Source: Clostridia bacterium (lineage in GTDB: Bacteria; Bacillota; Clostridia; Christensenellales; CAG-138). Taken from it: a stretch of 64,000 nt of DNA. Each line of letters begins with the position of its first letter. The stretch's first letter is position 1. Of the stretch, positions 26,718 through 33,694 are shown piece after piece. The position numbers were made by a program, and so were the translations under genes. Under the pieces are notes generated by a model. That model was not told the origin of the DNA. It worked only from the letters and a program-made list of their open reading frames with translations, and did not search any database. Location: positions 1-64,000 of the forward strand of contig JAFSLH010000006.1 in NCBI GenBank assembly GCA_017448545.1, in the 5' to 3' direction.

Positions 26718-26899
26718 TACGCCGCTCCTTTCTGCTCGCAGTATTCCGGCAGGTTCGCCCGGACGAGCGCTGTCGCCGTCGGGTCGTGGTTGATCGCGAT
26801 ATCGACGCTCCGGCCGATCGCGATCTCGATTCCCGTGCTCGCCCCGCCGCCGCCCGCGAAGTTGTCGACGAAGATCTCGCGGCGTCTTCCTTCTGTCAT
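26717..26899 (-). pseudogene. N-terminal remnant of a C5 DNA cytosine methyltransferase
   Basis: This 60-codon frame reads FVDNFAGGGGASTGIEIAIG and then SVDIAINHDPTATALVRANL, which is the start of phage C5 cytosine methyltransferases, with the SAM-binding motif I (FAGGGGAS). Full-length relatives are several hundred residues and carry the catalytic PCQ Cys and a target-recognition domain; here the frame stops after residue 60 and the next gene is unrelated. A deletion most likely removed the rest. It is still preceded by a start inside the LRR gene's end, so the fragment may be translated, but it cannot methylate DNA. Confidence 0.75.
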
Positions 26900-27927
26900 G
26901 CTTCCGCCTCCGCAAAGAACCGGCTGAACGCTTCCGCGTTATACTGTCCTTTTGTAATTTCGAGCGCTTCCCGTACCGTATACGTATCTTTCAGATCGCG
27001 CACCGAATTGACAAACGCTTCCGTGCCGGCCCTGCATGCTCCGGTAATAATCCGGTACATCGTTTTCAATTCTTCCACGGTGTACGGCTTGTCAAGGTCA
27101 ATACCTTTGTATTGATCCGCGCCGCGATCCTTCGCACGCTTAAACAAGATATCTGCGATACCGTCCTTTGCGGTTTTGCAGTGCGCCCACAGCTTCCCGT
27201 CCGTTACAAGCATTTGACCGTTGATTTTGCCGGAATAAACGGTATATTCTCCAATCTTGTGTTCGCGGCCGGTACGGTGGAACAAAACACCGTCGGCATA
27301 GATATAGTGCTTTTTAATCGTACCGTCGATAAGACGTTTTACTTTACACCGTTCCGCTGCCGTGATCTGCGTGCCGCGGAGATAGAGCGAACCGCCGACC
27401 GTGAGGTTGTCCGGCAATGCCGTGATCTGCGTGCTGCTGAGATCGAGCCAACCACCGACCGTGAGGTTGTCCGGCAATGCCGTGATCTGCGTGCTGCTGA
27501 GATCGAGCGAACCACCGACCGTGAGGTTGTCCGGCAATGCCGTGATCTGCGTGCTGTAGAGATCGAGCGAACCACCGACCGTGAGGTTGTCCGGCAATGC
27601 CGTGATTTGCGTGCCGTAGATATAGAGCGAACCACCGACCGTGAGGTTGTCCGGCAATGCCGTGATCTGCGTGCTGCTGAGATCGAGCCAACCACCGACC
27701 GTGAGGTTGTCCGGCAATGCCGTGATCTGCGTGCTGCTGAGATCGAGCGAACCGCCGACCGTGAGGTTGTCCGGCAATGCCGTGATCTGCGTGCCGCGGA
27801 GATCGAGCGAACCGCCGACCGTGAGGTTGTCCGGCAATGCCGTGATCTGCGTGCTGCTGAGATCGAGCGAACCGCCGGTGCGCCGCATCAGCTGCTCTGC
27901 TTGTTCAAGTGTCAATTTTCGGTCCAT
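26896..27927 (-). CDS. Phage leucine-rich-repeat-like protein
   Basis: This is a 343-residue protein. After a short helical start (LTLEQAEQLMRRTGG) it has nine or so copies of a 20-residue repeat of the form SLDLSSTQITALPDNLTVGG, a leucine-rich-repeat-like solenoid unit. The C-terminal 150 residues form a separate domain with EYTVYSGKINGQMLVTDGKL and a helical end. Repeat proteins of this sort occur in gut phages and are thought to bind proteins or other ligands, but their role is unknown. The repeats are almost identical in DNA. GAGGCGAAAG precedes the ATG at 27927. Confidence 0.7.
   Translation of the reverse strand: MDRKLTLEQAEQLMRRTGGSLDLSSTQITALPDNLTVGGSLDLRGTQITALPDNLTVGGSLDLSSTQITALPDNLTVGGWLDLSSTQITALPDNLTVGGSLYIYGTQITALPDNLTVGGSLDLYSTQITALPDNLTVGGSLDLSSTQITALPDNLTVGGWLDLSSTQITALPDNLTVGGSLYLRGTQITAAERCKVKRLIDGTIKKHYIYADGVLFHRTGREHKIGEYTVYSGKINGQMLVTDGKLWAHCKTAKDGIADILFKRAKDRGADQYKGIDLDKPYTVEELKTMYRIITGACRAGTEAFVNSVRDLKDTYTVREALEITKGQYNAEAFSRFFAEAEA
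27361..27876. repeat. 60-bp tandem repeat array, eight full units and a partial ninth
   Basis: The unit starts CGTGATCTGCGTG and ends TCCGGCAATGC and repeats exactly every 60 bases from 27361 to 27840, with a 36-base partial copy after that. Copies differ at only a few positions, mostly in the segment that encodes DLSS, DLRG, YIYG or DLYS. There are no unique spacers, so it is not CRISPR. Exact 60-base periodicity keeps the reading frame, so unit gain or loss changes only the length of the solenoid. Confidence 0.95.
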
Positions 27928-28109
27928 TCTTTCGCCTCCTCTTTCAGTTCCTGCTTCGCCACTCTGCATTTACACGGGCTTGTGACCGTCGGACGTTGTC
28001 CGGCTGCATTAGCGGGGCGCGGGGAAATGCGCCCCTTATCACCACGGCGCGGCACTCTTTTCACACATTCCGGACAGTAGCCGGATCCGCGCCTATCGGG
28101 TTCAAACAT
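27912..28109 (-). CDS. Small phage zinc-ribbon-like protein
   Basis: This is a 65-residue basic protein with CPEC near the N-terminus and CKC near residue 45, a possible split zinc site. The ATG at 28109 overlaps the upstream gene's stop by a few bases, so expression probably depends on coupling; a TTG start 18 bases further up is possible but sits directly on its GGAG. No function known. Confidence 0.5.
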   Translation of the reverse strand: MFEPDRRGSGYCPECVKRVPRRGDKGRISPRPANAAGQRPTVTSPCKCRVAKQELKEEAKEWTEN

Positions 28110-28296
28110 GGACTTCAAGAAATCCAACTCCGCGCACCGTGAAGCTTTCGACTATCAACCCCGCAATCGTTTCGGCGATGTTGTAAGGGCTGCCCTCGTA
28201 GATAAGCTCGGAGAAGTCATCATTGTGCTTCAAAACCCGAATGCGCGGATTCGTTCCGTGATCATTCATGTGTCTCTCGATGTCCCTGATCTTCAT
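28102..28296 (-). CDS. Small phage hypothetical protein
   Basis: This is a 64-residue protein (KIRDIERHMNDHGTNPRIRV start) with a helix followed by beta strands. A strong GGAGGGGGAAG precedes the ATG at 28296. It is part of the early operon with no recognised domain. Confidence 0.5.
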   Translation of the reverse strand: MKIRDIERHMNDHGTNPRIRVLKHNDDFSELIYEGSPYNIAETIAGLIVESFTVRGVGFLEVHV

Positions 28297-28310
28297 GCTT
28301 CCCCCTCCTG

Positions 28311-28538
28311 TTACGACAACGGCGGCGTGCGCATGTTTCTCATGCTCCACTCGGCTTTCAAAAAGTCGCGGATGCAGTTTGCGCATATTGATTTGTCGAG
28401 CTTATGAGATTCAAGGCCAACACATGCGCGACGCGTATCCGATTCTTTGTACTGGCATCCGATCGCCTTGCAGAGTGCTTCGTCCGATGCGCTGTCCGGA
28501 TCGGAAACGAGTTGGATGTAGTACTCTGCATTCGTCAT
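28311..28538 (-). CDS. Small Cys-rich phage protein
   Basis: This is a 75-residue protein with Cys residues arranged as CKAIGC, then C, then CANC near the C-terminus, suggesting bound zinc. It begins TNAEYYIQLVSDPDSASDEA. Its ATG at 28538 overlaps the preceding stop as ATGA. It may be a small regulator or host-protein binder; nothing more can be said. Confidence 0.5.
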   Translation of the reverse strand: MTNAEYYIQLVSDPDSASDEALCKAIGCQYKESDTRRACVGLESHKLDKSICANCIRDFLKAEWSMRNMRTPPLS

Positions 28539-28735
28539 GCGTCCCGCTCCCTCAGCTCCTGCAGTTGCTGCTCGATGCGCAAGATCGCGTCTGCCTGTTG
28601 GCCGATAGCGTGTTCCATCGCTTCGATCTTTTTCCACTGCTCATTCCGCTGTCGCTCCTCATAGTGGGCGCGTTCAACCTCGCGCCGCGCCTTCTCCAGT
28701 TCCCTCTCGAACTGCCTGTTCGTCATGATCTTCAT
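28535..28735 (-). CDS. Small coiled-coil phage protein
   Basis: This is a 66-residue protein almost wholly of charged heptads (ELEKARREVERAHYEERQRN and onward). AAGGAGGAGC precedes the ATG at 28735. It follows the Cro-like gene directly and is probably in the same early transcript. Confidence 0.55.
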   Translation of the reverse strand: MKIMTNRQFERELEKARREVERAHYEERQRNEQWKKIEAMEHAIGQQADAILRIEQQLQELRERDA

Positions 28736-28763
28736 GCTTGCTCCTCCTTACTTGTGATTTCAA

Positions 28764-28958
28764 TTACTGTTCCTTGCAAAGCAAATCATCGATCTTGCAT
28801 TCCAAAGTGCTCGCAACTGCAGCAATTTTATCAACGCGTGGATAACTCGTCTTCCATCCTGCTATTGTTGCGTTTCCTAACCCAGAAGCACGCTCCAATT
28901 CCGAAATAGAAATCTTCCGCTCCTTACATCTTGCTACAACATTTTCATAGATTGACAT
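28764..28958 (-). CDS. Cro-like HTH repressor
   Basis: This is a 64-residue XRE-type DNA-binding protein; the helix-turn-helix is ISISELERASGLGNATIAGW (about residues 16-35). It is the first gene of the leftward early operon and is divergent from the CI-like repressor, the classic lysis-lysogeny arrangement. Its ribosome binding site (GGAGGAAC) overlaps a half-degenerate operator at 28973. The gene is AT-rich like the rest of the lysogeny module. Confidence 0.8.
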   Translation of the reverse strand: MSIYENVVARCKERKISISELERASGLGNATIAGWKTSYPRVDKIAAVASTLECKIDDLLCKEQ

Positions 28959-28972
28959 AGTTCCTCCTTCGG

Positions 28973-29134
28973 TTAGAGAAAAACCAATTATCTATTGACT
29001 GTTTTTAGATAATAGTCTAAAATGTATTTGCTATCTCTGCTCAAGCAAATAGCGTTTTAGGGGTTTTCCTAATTTCGATTATAGTATATAGGGAATTTCC
29101 TATTTTGTCAATATATTTTTAGAGTTTTTTCTAA
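28973..29134. promoter_or_regulatory. Lysogeny-switch operator array (five TTAGR-N6-YCTAA sites)
   Basis: Four near-perfect 16-bp palindromes occur at 29005-29020 (TTAGA...TCTAA), 29057-29072 (TTAGG...CCTAA), 29088-29103 (ATAGG...CCTAT) and 29119-29134 (TTAGA...TCTAA). A fifth, 28973-28988, keeps one good half (TTAGA) and a decayed one. Centres are 32, 52, 31 and 31 bases apart, so most neighbours are three helical turns apart. The outer sites overlap the ribosome binding sites of both divergent genes. They are the expected targets of the CI-like and Cro-like proteins. Confidence 0.7.
29021..29048 (-). promoter_or_regulatory. Candidate early leftward promoter (cro promoter)
   Basis: On the minus strand TTGCTT and TACATT are 16 bases apart. 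The operator at 29005-29020 abuts the -10 box on its downstream side, so a bound repressor would block initiation. Confidence 0.5.
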
Positions 29135-29145
29135 GGAGATTTGTT

Positions 29146-29484
29146 ATGAACTATGTTGAATACGTGCGAAAAGTTTGTGAGGATCGAAATATCCCTGTTT
29201 CGACGCTTGAAAAGGAATGTGGATTCTCTAACGGTTATTTAAACCCCAAAAAAAGCCCAAAGAAAATTCCTTACGAAAGAGCCGTTCTAATCTGTCAACG
29301 TCTCAGTATTCCGTTGTCTACTCTCGGTTATCCCGACGATGAATCCATTTTCCATTTTTCACAGGATGAAATCATGTTTATTCATTCTTTTCGTAGGCTT
29401 TCCAAGTCGAACCAGAGAACTGTATTAGATAACATTCATTTTCTCCTATCACGACAAAAGGAAGAGGAAAAAGAGGCATTATAA
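29146..29484 (+). CDS. CI-like phage repressor (no peptidase domain)
   Basis: This is a 112-residue XRE-type protein; the N-terminal helix-turn-helix is VSTLEKECGFSNGYL and the C-terminus is a short charged coil. It lacks the S24 self-cleavage domain of lambda CI, so induction must work another way, for example through a host or phage antirepressor. TAAGGAGAT precedes the ATG and overlaps the last operator, consistent with autoregulation. It is divergent from the Cro-like gene. Confidence 0.75.
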   Translation: MNYVEYVRKVCEDRNIPVSTLEKECGFSNGYLNPKKSPKKIPYERAVLICQRLSIPLSTLGYPDDESIFHFSQDEIMFIHSFRRLSKSNQRTVLDNIHFLLSRQKEEEKEAL

Positions 29485-29584
29485 TTCTTGATGATTATCG
29501 CGATATTTGATCTCTTAATATGGTTTTCCAGAAGTGATAATGGGTTATTCGTATAAATAAAATTTCAAATTTCTCGAGGTGAAT

Positions 29585-30454
29585 ATGATAGCAAATATAT
29601 ATATCGGTTTGATCGTTTCCGCTTTTCTTATCTTCTCCAAATTACCTATTTGGGCAATCATACTCTGCATTGTGCTTTTTTCCGGTTTTATTATCTTAAA
29701 CAATACTTTCCCTGGAATAGAAGCACTCGCTTCTATTCCCGCATTTCTTGTTGCTCTAATTCATGTAAACAAAATGTCTATGACTGGAATAGTAGTTTTT
29801 GTAATAGCTACTATAGCCTACATAATCTATTGGATTTTTATTGGTCGTTTTGAAGTGAAGTACCTATTCTCTAAGAAAAATAAGCCTTCTTCATATCCGT
29901 TTGTCAACAACGACCAAGTATCTCGTTATATGCCCACAACGATTTATCCACAACTTTATAATATTTTGAAAGTGAATTCCGGGGCATCTTCAACTTCTAA
30001 TATTTGTGCTGAATTGATTTACGATCTCTATCAAAATCTCGATGCGCAGTTAAAAGAACTTTATGACGCTTCGTCATCCGAGCTACATTCCTATATTTTT
30101 GAATGTATTGACCATGCTCCAGTTGATGCGCCTGTGCCTGATCTTTCAAGGTTAAAACCATCTCCCGATTTAGAAGATGAAAAAGAAAGTTTCTTTGATG
30201 AAGTAACTATAATTATAGGTCCTCTAATCGGTAATAATTCCGCGGATACAATTGTGCCGTATGTTCTTAAAGTAGAGGACTATATCACGTCATCTCTATT
30301 ATCACGAGCATGCAAATATGAAGAAGAATGCAACGGTCTCCTAAGTTTTGCAAAAGAAATACGTATATACGCACCAGCAAATTTGGCATGGGATTCTTCA
30401 ATGTTCATAATGCTTGATGCTGACTCCACTGTAGATTTGATTCTTCACAAATAA
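29585..30454 (+). CDS. Phage-encoded membrane protein in the lysogeny module
   Basis: The 289-residue product has three transmembrane helices in the first 85 residues (IYIGLIVSAFLIFSKL is the first) and a soluble C-terminal domain of about 200 residues with no family I recognise. It is AT-rich and on the same strand as the repressor, so it is probably expressed in the lysogen. Genes in this position often give superinfection exclusion or other lysogenic-conversion traits. GAGGTG precedes the ATG at 29585; a GTG six bases earlier lies inside that site. Confidence 0.55.
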   Translation: MIANIYIGLIVSAFLIFSKLPIWAIILCIVLFSGFIILNNTFPGIEALASIPAFLVALIHVNKMSMTGIVVFVIATIAYIIYWIFIGRFEVKYLFSKKNKPSSYPFVNNDQVSRYMPTTIYPQLYNILKVNSGASSTSNICAELIYDLYQNLDAQLKELYDASSSELHSYIFECIDHAPVDAPVPDLSRLKPSPDLEDEKESFFDEVTIIIGPLIGNNSADTIVPYVLKVEDYITSSLLSRACKYEEECNGLLSFAKEIRIYAPANLAWDSSMFIMLDADSTVDLILHK

Positions 30455-30631
30455 GCAGTATTGGGTGCTAAGGTGTTGACCTTTTCTTTCTTGACCAGCA
30501 GGCAGCCGATCAAAAAGAGGCGTGATCCGCATAGACGATTACTTGAAAGGATAAACAGAGAATGGATTGGTTATTTTGGGTAGTTTGGGGCATTCTTTCT
30601 GCATAACGGTGAAAAAATTTACACTAAAGTA

Positions 30632-30660
30632 TTGCATTTTTCTCGGCTCTTGCATATAAT
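30632..30660 (+). promoter_or_regulatory. Strong promoter of the abiF RNA/gene
   Basis: TTGCAT and a perfect TATAAT are separated by exactly 17 bases. It is the only consensus-strength promoter in the lysogeny module and would start transcription near 30667, at the beginning of the structured leader. Confidence 0.75.
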
Positions 30661-30666
30661 AATAGC

Positions 30667-30737
30667 AACAGTCCTGCCCGATGATTTAATTGCATTGGGG
30701 GGCAGCCGAGTTTCCGAACTCGGCTCTTACTTTTTTT
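30667..30737 (+). ncRNA. abiF-type structured RNA upstream of the AbiF gene
   Basis: About 70 bases between the promoter and abiF fold into two elements. The first pairs CTGCCC at 30674-30679 with GGGCAG at 30700-30705. The second is a perfect 9-bp stem (AGCCGAGTT/AACTCGGCT, 30704-30725) with a TCCG loop followed by CTTAC and seven T, a textbook terminator. The two share two bases at the junction. A conserved noncoding RNA is known from comparative genomics to lie upstream of abiF-like genes; this region has the right position and size, although I cannot score it against the model. Most transcripts would end here, giving much RNA and little protein. Confidence 0.65.
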
Positions 30738-30748
30738 GGGAGGAAATA

Positions 30749-31651
30749 ATGAAAGAACTGAAAATGCCTTTTTCGTTTCACGAACAGGTCGAGCAGCTGA
30801 AGCGTCATAACATGATCATAGAAGACGAAGCTGAAGTGGAATCCTTTCTGACCTCAGTGAATTACTATCGTTTCACCGGATATGCGCTTCAATACCGGAT
30901 TGCACCCGACAACAGCGACTATGTTCCCGGAACGAAATTTGAGGATGTTCGCCGGCTCTATCTGTTTGATATTGAGCTTCGGAATGTTCTTCGGAAGTAT
31001 ATTGAAGTGGTCGAACTATACTATCGAACGCAGATTTCGTACCACTTCGCTCTTTCTAAGTGCATGACCCCTCCGCACGATCAGCATTACAACACTGCAA
31101 ATTATTATTTGCCGGACGATGTCGAGGAAATACTTGATTCATTCGAGGATCGTGGGCCGCAATACTACAAGGATTCCCTTATAATGCAACATCACCAGGA
31201 GAAATACGATAATCGTTTCCCTCTCTGGGTCATGGTTGAAATGCTCTCTTTCTCCGATCTTTCAAAGCTGTACGGCGGAATGTACGAAAGTGATCAAAGT
31301 ATTATTGCTGCTGCATCCAATACCGGTCATACCGTATTGAAGAATAATTTGCACTGTCTCGCCTTCTTGCGGAACAAATGCGCGCATGGAGCGCGTCTGT
31401 ACAATGCAAGGTTCGCTCCCCCGGCAAAGCTCCCCAATCGATTCTTAACAAGCTTTCCGGACACCTCCGCCGACAGTCTGTTTGCGTTCATTCTTGTGTT
31501 GATAAAAAGGCTTCCTTCCGACACCGACAAAATCAACTGCATATCAGAGGTTTGCTCTCTCGTGAAAAAGCACCTTACAGCAAGAGATCTTTCCTGCATT
31601 GGTTTTCCGCAAACGTTCCAAGCCGCATTAACTCAGTTTCGTTACCCGTGA
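30749..31651 (+). CDS. AbiF/AbiD-family abortive infection protein
   Basis: This is a 300-residue Abi_2-family protein. Typical features are VNYYRFTGYALQYR (about residues 37-50), FEDVRRLYLFDIELRNVLRKY (about 64-84), and near the C-terminus FLRNKCAHGARLYN. In that last motif R208 and H213 fit the Rx4-6H signature of HEPN ribonucleases; R93 and H99 give a second pair with acceptable spacing. The family blocks phage growth by killing or stalling the infected cell. Here it sits in a prophage lysogeny module, so it probably protects the lysogen against other phages. GGGAGG precedes the ATG at 30749, right after the leader terminator. Confidence 0.8.
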   Translation: MKELKMPFSFHEQVEQLKRHNMIIEDEAEVESFLTSVNYYRFTGYALQYRIAPDNSDYVPGTKFEDVRRLYLFDIELRNVLRKYIEVVELYYRTQISYHFALSKCMTPPHDQHYNTANYYLPDDVEEILDSFEDRGPQYYKDSLIMQHHQEKYDNRFPLWVMVEMLSFSDLSKLYGGMYESDQSIIAAASNTGHTVLKNNLHCLAFLRNKCAHGARLYNARFAPPAKLPNRFLTSFPDTSADSLFAFILVLIKRLPSDTDKINCISEVCSLVKKHLTARDLSCIGFPQTFQAALTQFRYP

Positions 31652-31691
31652 TCCCAACTTTCTGCGCTATGCAGCGCGATGCAAAAGGAAA

Positions 31692-32810
31692 ATGCTCTGC
31701 AAATACTGCAAAAAAGAAATCGAGAATGACAGCGTATTCTGCCGCTTTTGCGGGGAGCGTGTTCAGCGCGCCCGGAAAAAGCCGAAGGAAGAAGTCCCGG
31801 TCCCCGCGCCGCAGCTTACCGCAAGCGGCAAATATCGCGGCCGCGTCATGGTTGCCGGCCAGCGCGTCTGGATCACGGAGGACACCGAAGCTGCGTACTA
31901 TGTCCGCGCCCGCGCCGTGAAGTCCGGCATGATCGAACAGGCGAAGGCCGCCCCGAAGACCACGCTGGGCGATCTGATCGACAAATACATTGCGGACAAT
32001 AAAGCGGTGCTTTCGCCGAGCACCGTCATCGGATATCGAACCATTCGCGGCAACAGCTTCCGCGATTATATGAATCAGAACCTGCAATCCATCCCGTGGC
32101 AGGCTATGATCTCCAAGGAAACCGAGCGCTATGCGGCAAAGACCATCAAAAACGCATGGCGTCTCGTCACGGCCGCGCTGCGCTATGCGAAGCAGCCAGT
32201 ACCGACGGTGAATTTGCCGAAGTCCATCCGCAAGGAACGCAGCTTTCTCGATTTCACGCAGATCCATGCGTTTCTTTCTGCGATTCAAGGCGATCCGTAC
32301 GAAGCTGCATATCTCCTTGCACTGCATTCCCTTCGCTATAGCGAGCTTGCCGCGTTGGTTCCCGGCAGCTGTTCCGGTGATCTGATTCGCGTCCGCGGCG
32401 CCGTCGTACCGAGCGAACACGGGCTCGTCAAAACCGAACTGAACAAGACGGACCGATCCCGCCGTGATATTCCGATTATGATTTCCCGGCTCTCCGTTCT
32501 CCTGCATGATAATCCGCTCCCGATCACCGCACGCGATATGACGTTGAACAAGCACCTGGATCGGCTCTGTCGATCCGCCGGCCTGCCGACGGTTACAATG
32601 CACGAGCTTCGTCATTCCTTCGCTTCTCTCGCTTATCATCTGAAATGGACGGAAAAGACGACGATGCAGCTCGGCGGATGGGCAACGCCTGACGTCGTTC
32701 ATGAAATCTATACGCATCTTTCTTCCAAAGATGTGAACGACGATGTGATCAATATGCGGAACTTTTACGATCGTGTTCTCGATTCCGAAAATCCGTGTCC
32801 AAATTCGTAG
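31692..32810 (+). CDS. int: Tyrosine-type phage integrase with N-terminal zinc ribbon
   Basis: This is a 372-residue protein. Residues 3-20 carry CKYC and CRFC, a zinc ribbon ahead of the usual arm-binding domain. The catalytic half shows an Arg in HSLRYSELAAL, the box II motif HELRH (H304, R307), W330 in LGGW, and the nucleophile Tyr at 340 (HEIYTHL). It integrates and excises the phage. It reads toward the tRNA-Val gene about 130 bases away, the expected attachment site. AAAAGGA precedes the ATG. No excisionase gene was recognised nearby. Confidence 0.9.
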   Translation: MLCKYCKKEIENDSVFCRFCGERVQRARKKPKEEVPVPAPQLTASGKYRGRVMVAGQRVWITEDTEAAYYVRARAVKSGMIEQAKAAPKTTLGDLIDKYIADNKAVLSPSTVIGYRTIRGNSFRDYMNQNLQSIPWQAMISKETERYAAKTIKNAWRLVTAALRYAKQPVPTVNLPKSIRKERSFLDFTQIHAFLSAIQGDPYEAAYLLALHSLRYSELAALVPGSCSGDLIRVRGAVVPSEHGLVKTELNKTDRSRRDIPIMISRLSVLLHDNPLPITARDMTLNKHLDRLCRSAGLPTVTMHELRHSFASLAYHLKWTEKTTMQLGGWATPDVVHEIYTHLSSKDVNDDVINMRNFYDRVLDSENPCPNS

Positions 32811-32910
32811 CCAAATTTGCATGTTATAAACCGAAAATAGCCTTTCATTTTGTGAAAATGCTTTTTCGCTTTTTGGATACAGAATTGGACAAAAGTCCAG
32901 TAAAACAGAG

Positions 32911-32937
32911 AAAAACCGCCTGTTTCAGGCGGTTTTT
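32911..32937. terminator. Bidirectional intrinsic terminator between integrase and tRNA-Val
   Basis: A 7-bp GC-rich stem (CCGCCTG/CAGGCGG) with a TTT loop is flanked by five A on the left and five T on the right, so it can end both the integrase transcript and the tRNA transcript. Confidence 0.9.
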
Positions 32938-32940
32938 CAA

Positions 32941-33017
32941 TGGTGGGGATGTAGGGGCTCGAACCCTAGACCTCTGCGATGTGAACACAGCGCTCTAACC
33001 TGCTGAGCTACATCCCC
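32941..33017 (-). tRNA. tRNA-Val (anticodon CAC); probable phage attachment site
   Basis: The minus strand folds as a complete tRNA: acceptor GGGGATG/CATCCCC, D-arm AGCTCAGCAGGTTAGAGC, anticodon loop TTCACAT giving CAC, and T-arm TAGGGTTCGAGCCCCTA, with discriminator A and an encoded CCA. The 3' end faces the integrase, so the attachment core is expected in the 3' half, which the phage restores on integration. The matching second copy should lie left of the window. Confidence 0.95.
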
Positions 33018-33028
33018 GAACAGAAGGT

Positions 33029-33057
33029 ATTTTACAACACGAACGGCGAACTGTCAA
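33029..33057 (-). promoter_or_regulatory. tRNA-Val promoter
   Basis: On the minus strand TTGACA and TAAAAT are 17 bases apart, ending 11 bases before the mature tRNA 5' end. Confidence 0.8.
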
Positions 33058-33208
33058 GACGGAAAATCAATTTGCGCGGACCAAACGACGCGCCGTTCGG
33101 GTTGGGGGCAAAAAATTACATTTTTGTTGCATCTTCCCCTTGCGACCGGCGCGGTCTCATGGTAACATAGACTGAGAATTTATGGAAACGGAAAGGGATA
33201 CAAGGCGC

Positions 33209-33691
33209 ATGACGGACTCCAATCGCAAGCTGCGGCTGCATCTTCCCGCGCGGGACGAGCTTGACGCGCGTGCGCGCATGCTCAGCGATCCCGCAACGAT
33301 GTCCTACAACGCGGCATGGGGCGGTACGATCGCATTCCCCGAATCGGCATGGGACGACTGGTATGCGCATTGGGTTCTGCACCATGAAAACCGGCGGTAT
33401 TACCGGTACGTTGTGAACGAGAACGACGAAGTCGTCGGCGAGATCGCGTTCCACTTCGATTCGAAATGGGGCGGCTACATGGCAAACGTGCTGATCCACA
33501 GCCGGTATCGCCACCGCGGCTACGGCAAAGAAGCGCTCGAACTGCTTTGCACCGCCGCAAAGTCGCGCGGCATTCCGGTGTTATACGACGATATGGCGAT
33601 CGACAATCCGGCTTACGACATGTTTCTGCATGCCGGTTTCGTCGAGATCGCCCGCACCGACCAACTGATCCTGCTGAAAAAGGAACTGTAA
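33209..33691 (+). CDS. GNAT-family N-acetyltransferase
   Basis: The 160-residue product has the GNAT fold: the acetyl-CoA loop HSRYRHRGYGKEALELL (R/Q-x-x-G-x-G/A) near residue 100, strand 4 VLIHS, and the C-terminal strand pair with FLHAGFVEIAR. Substrate unknown; it could be an amino group on a small molecule or protein. The ATG at 33209 is better placed behind AAGG than an ATG nine codons upstream, which has no site. A TTGCGA-17-TAACAT promoter lies at about 33143-33171. It is transcribed with the YbaK gene. Confidence 0.8.
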   Translation: MTDSNRKLRLHLPARDELDARARMLSDPATMSYNAAWGGTIAFPESAWDDWYAHWVLHHENRRYYRYVVNENDEVVGEIAFHFDSKWGGYMANVLIHSRYRHRGYGKEALELLCTAAKSRGIPVLYDDMAIDNPAYDMFLHAGFVEIARTDQLILLKKEL

Positions 33692-33694
33692 TTC

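Larger units (their letters stand above)
1..32940. mobile_element. Integrated temperate phage (right part; left end outside window)
   Basis: A full phage gene order is visible: integrase, lysogeny switch, early operon, Rep protein, late regulator, terminase, portal, scaffold, capsid, connector and tail-tip genes. The right boundary is placed at the 3' end of a tRNA-Val gene next to the integrase, the classic arrangement for integration into a tRNA. The left boundary, the second attachment site and the holin/endolysin genes are not in the window. No tape measure, tail tube or sheath is present between capsid and baseplate-type genes, which suggests a short-tailed virion. The order appears intact, so the phage may be functional, although one early gene is a methyltransferase remnant. 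Confidence 0.95.

Noticed and set aside
27361..27876. Possible CRISPR array
   Set aside because: Units are contiguous with no unique spacers, and no cas genes are present.
27112..28080. Plus-strand repeat frame across the tandem array
   Set aside because: It is produced by the 60-bp repeats being a multiple of three; the minus frame has the ribosome binding site, the leucine-rich pattern and proper domains on both sides.
30562..30606. 14-residue Trp-rich hydrophobic frame before the abiF promoter
   Set aside because: The ribosome binding site is weak and too far away, and the frame is too short to separate from chance, though it might be the remnant of a small membrane protein.
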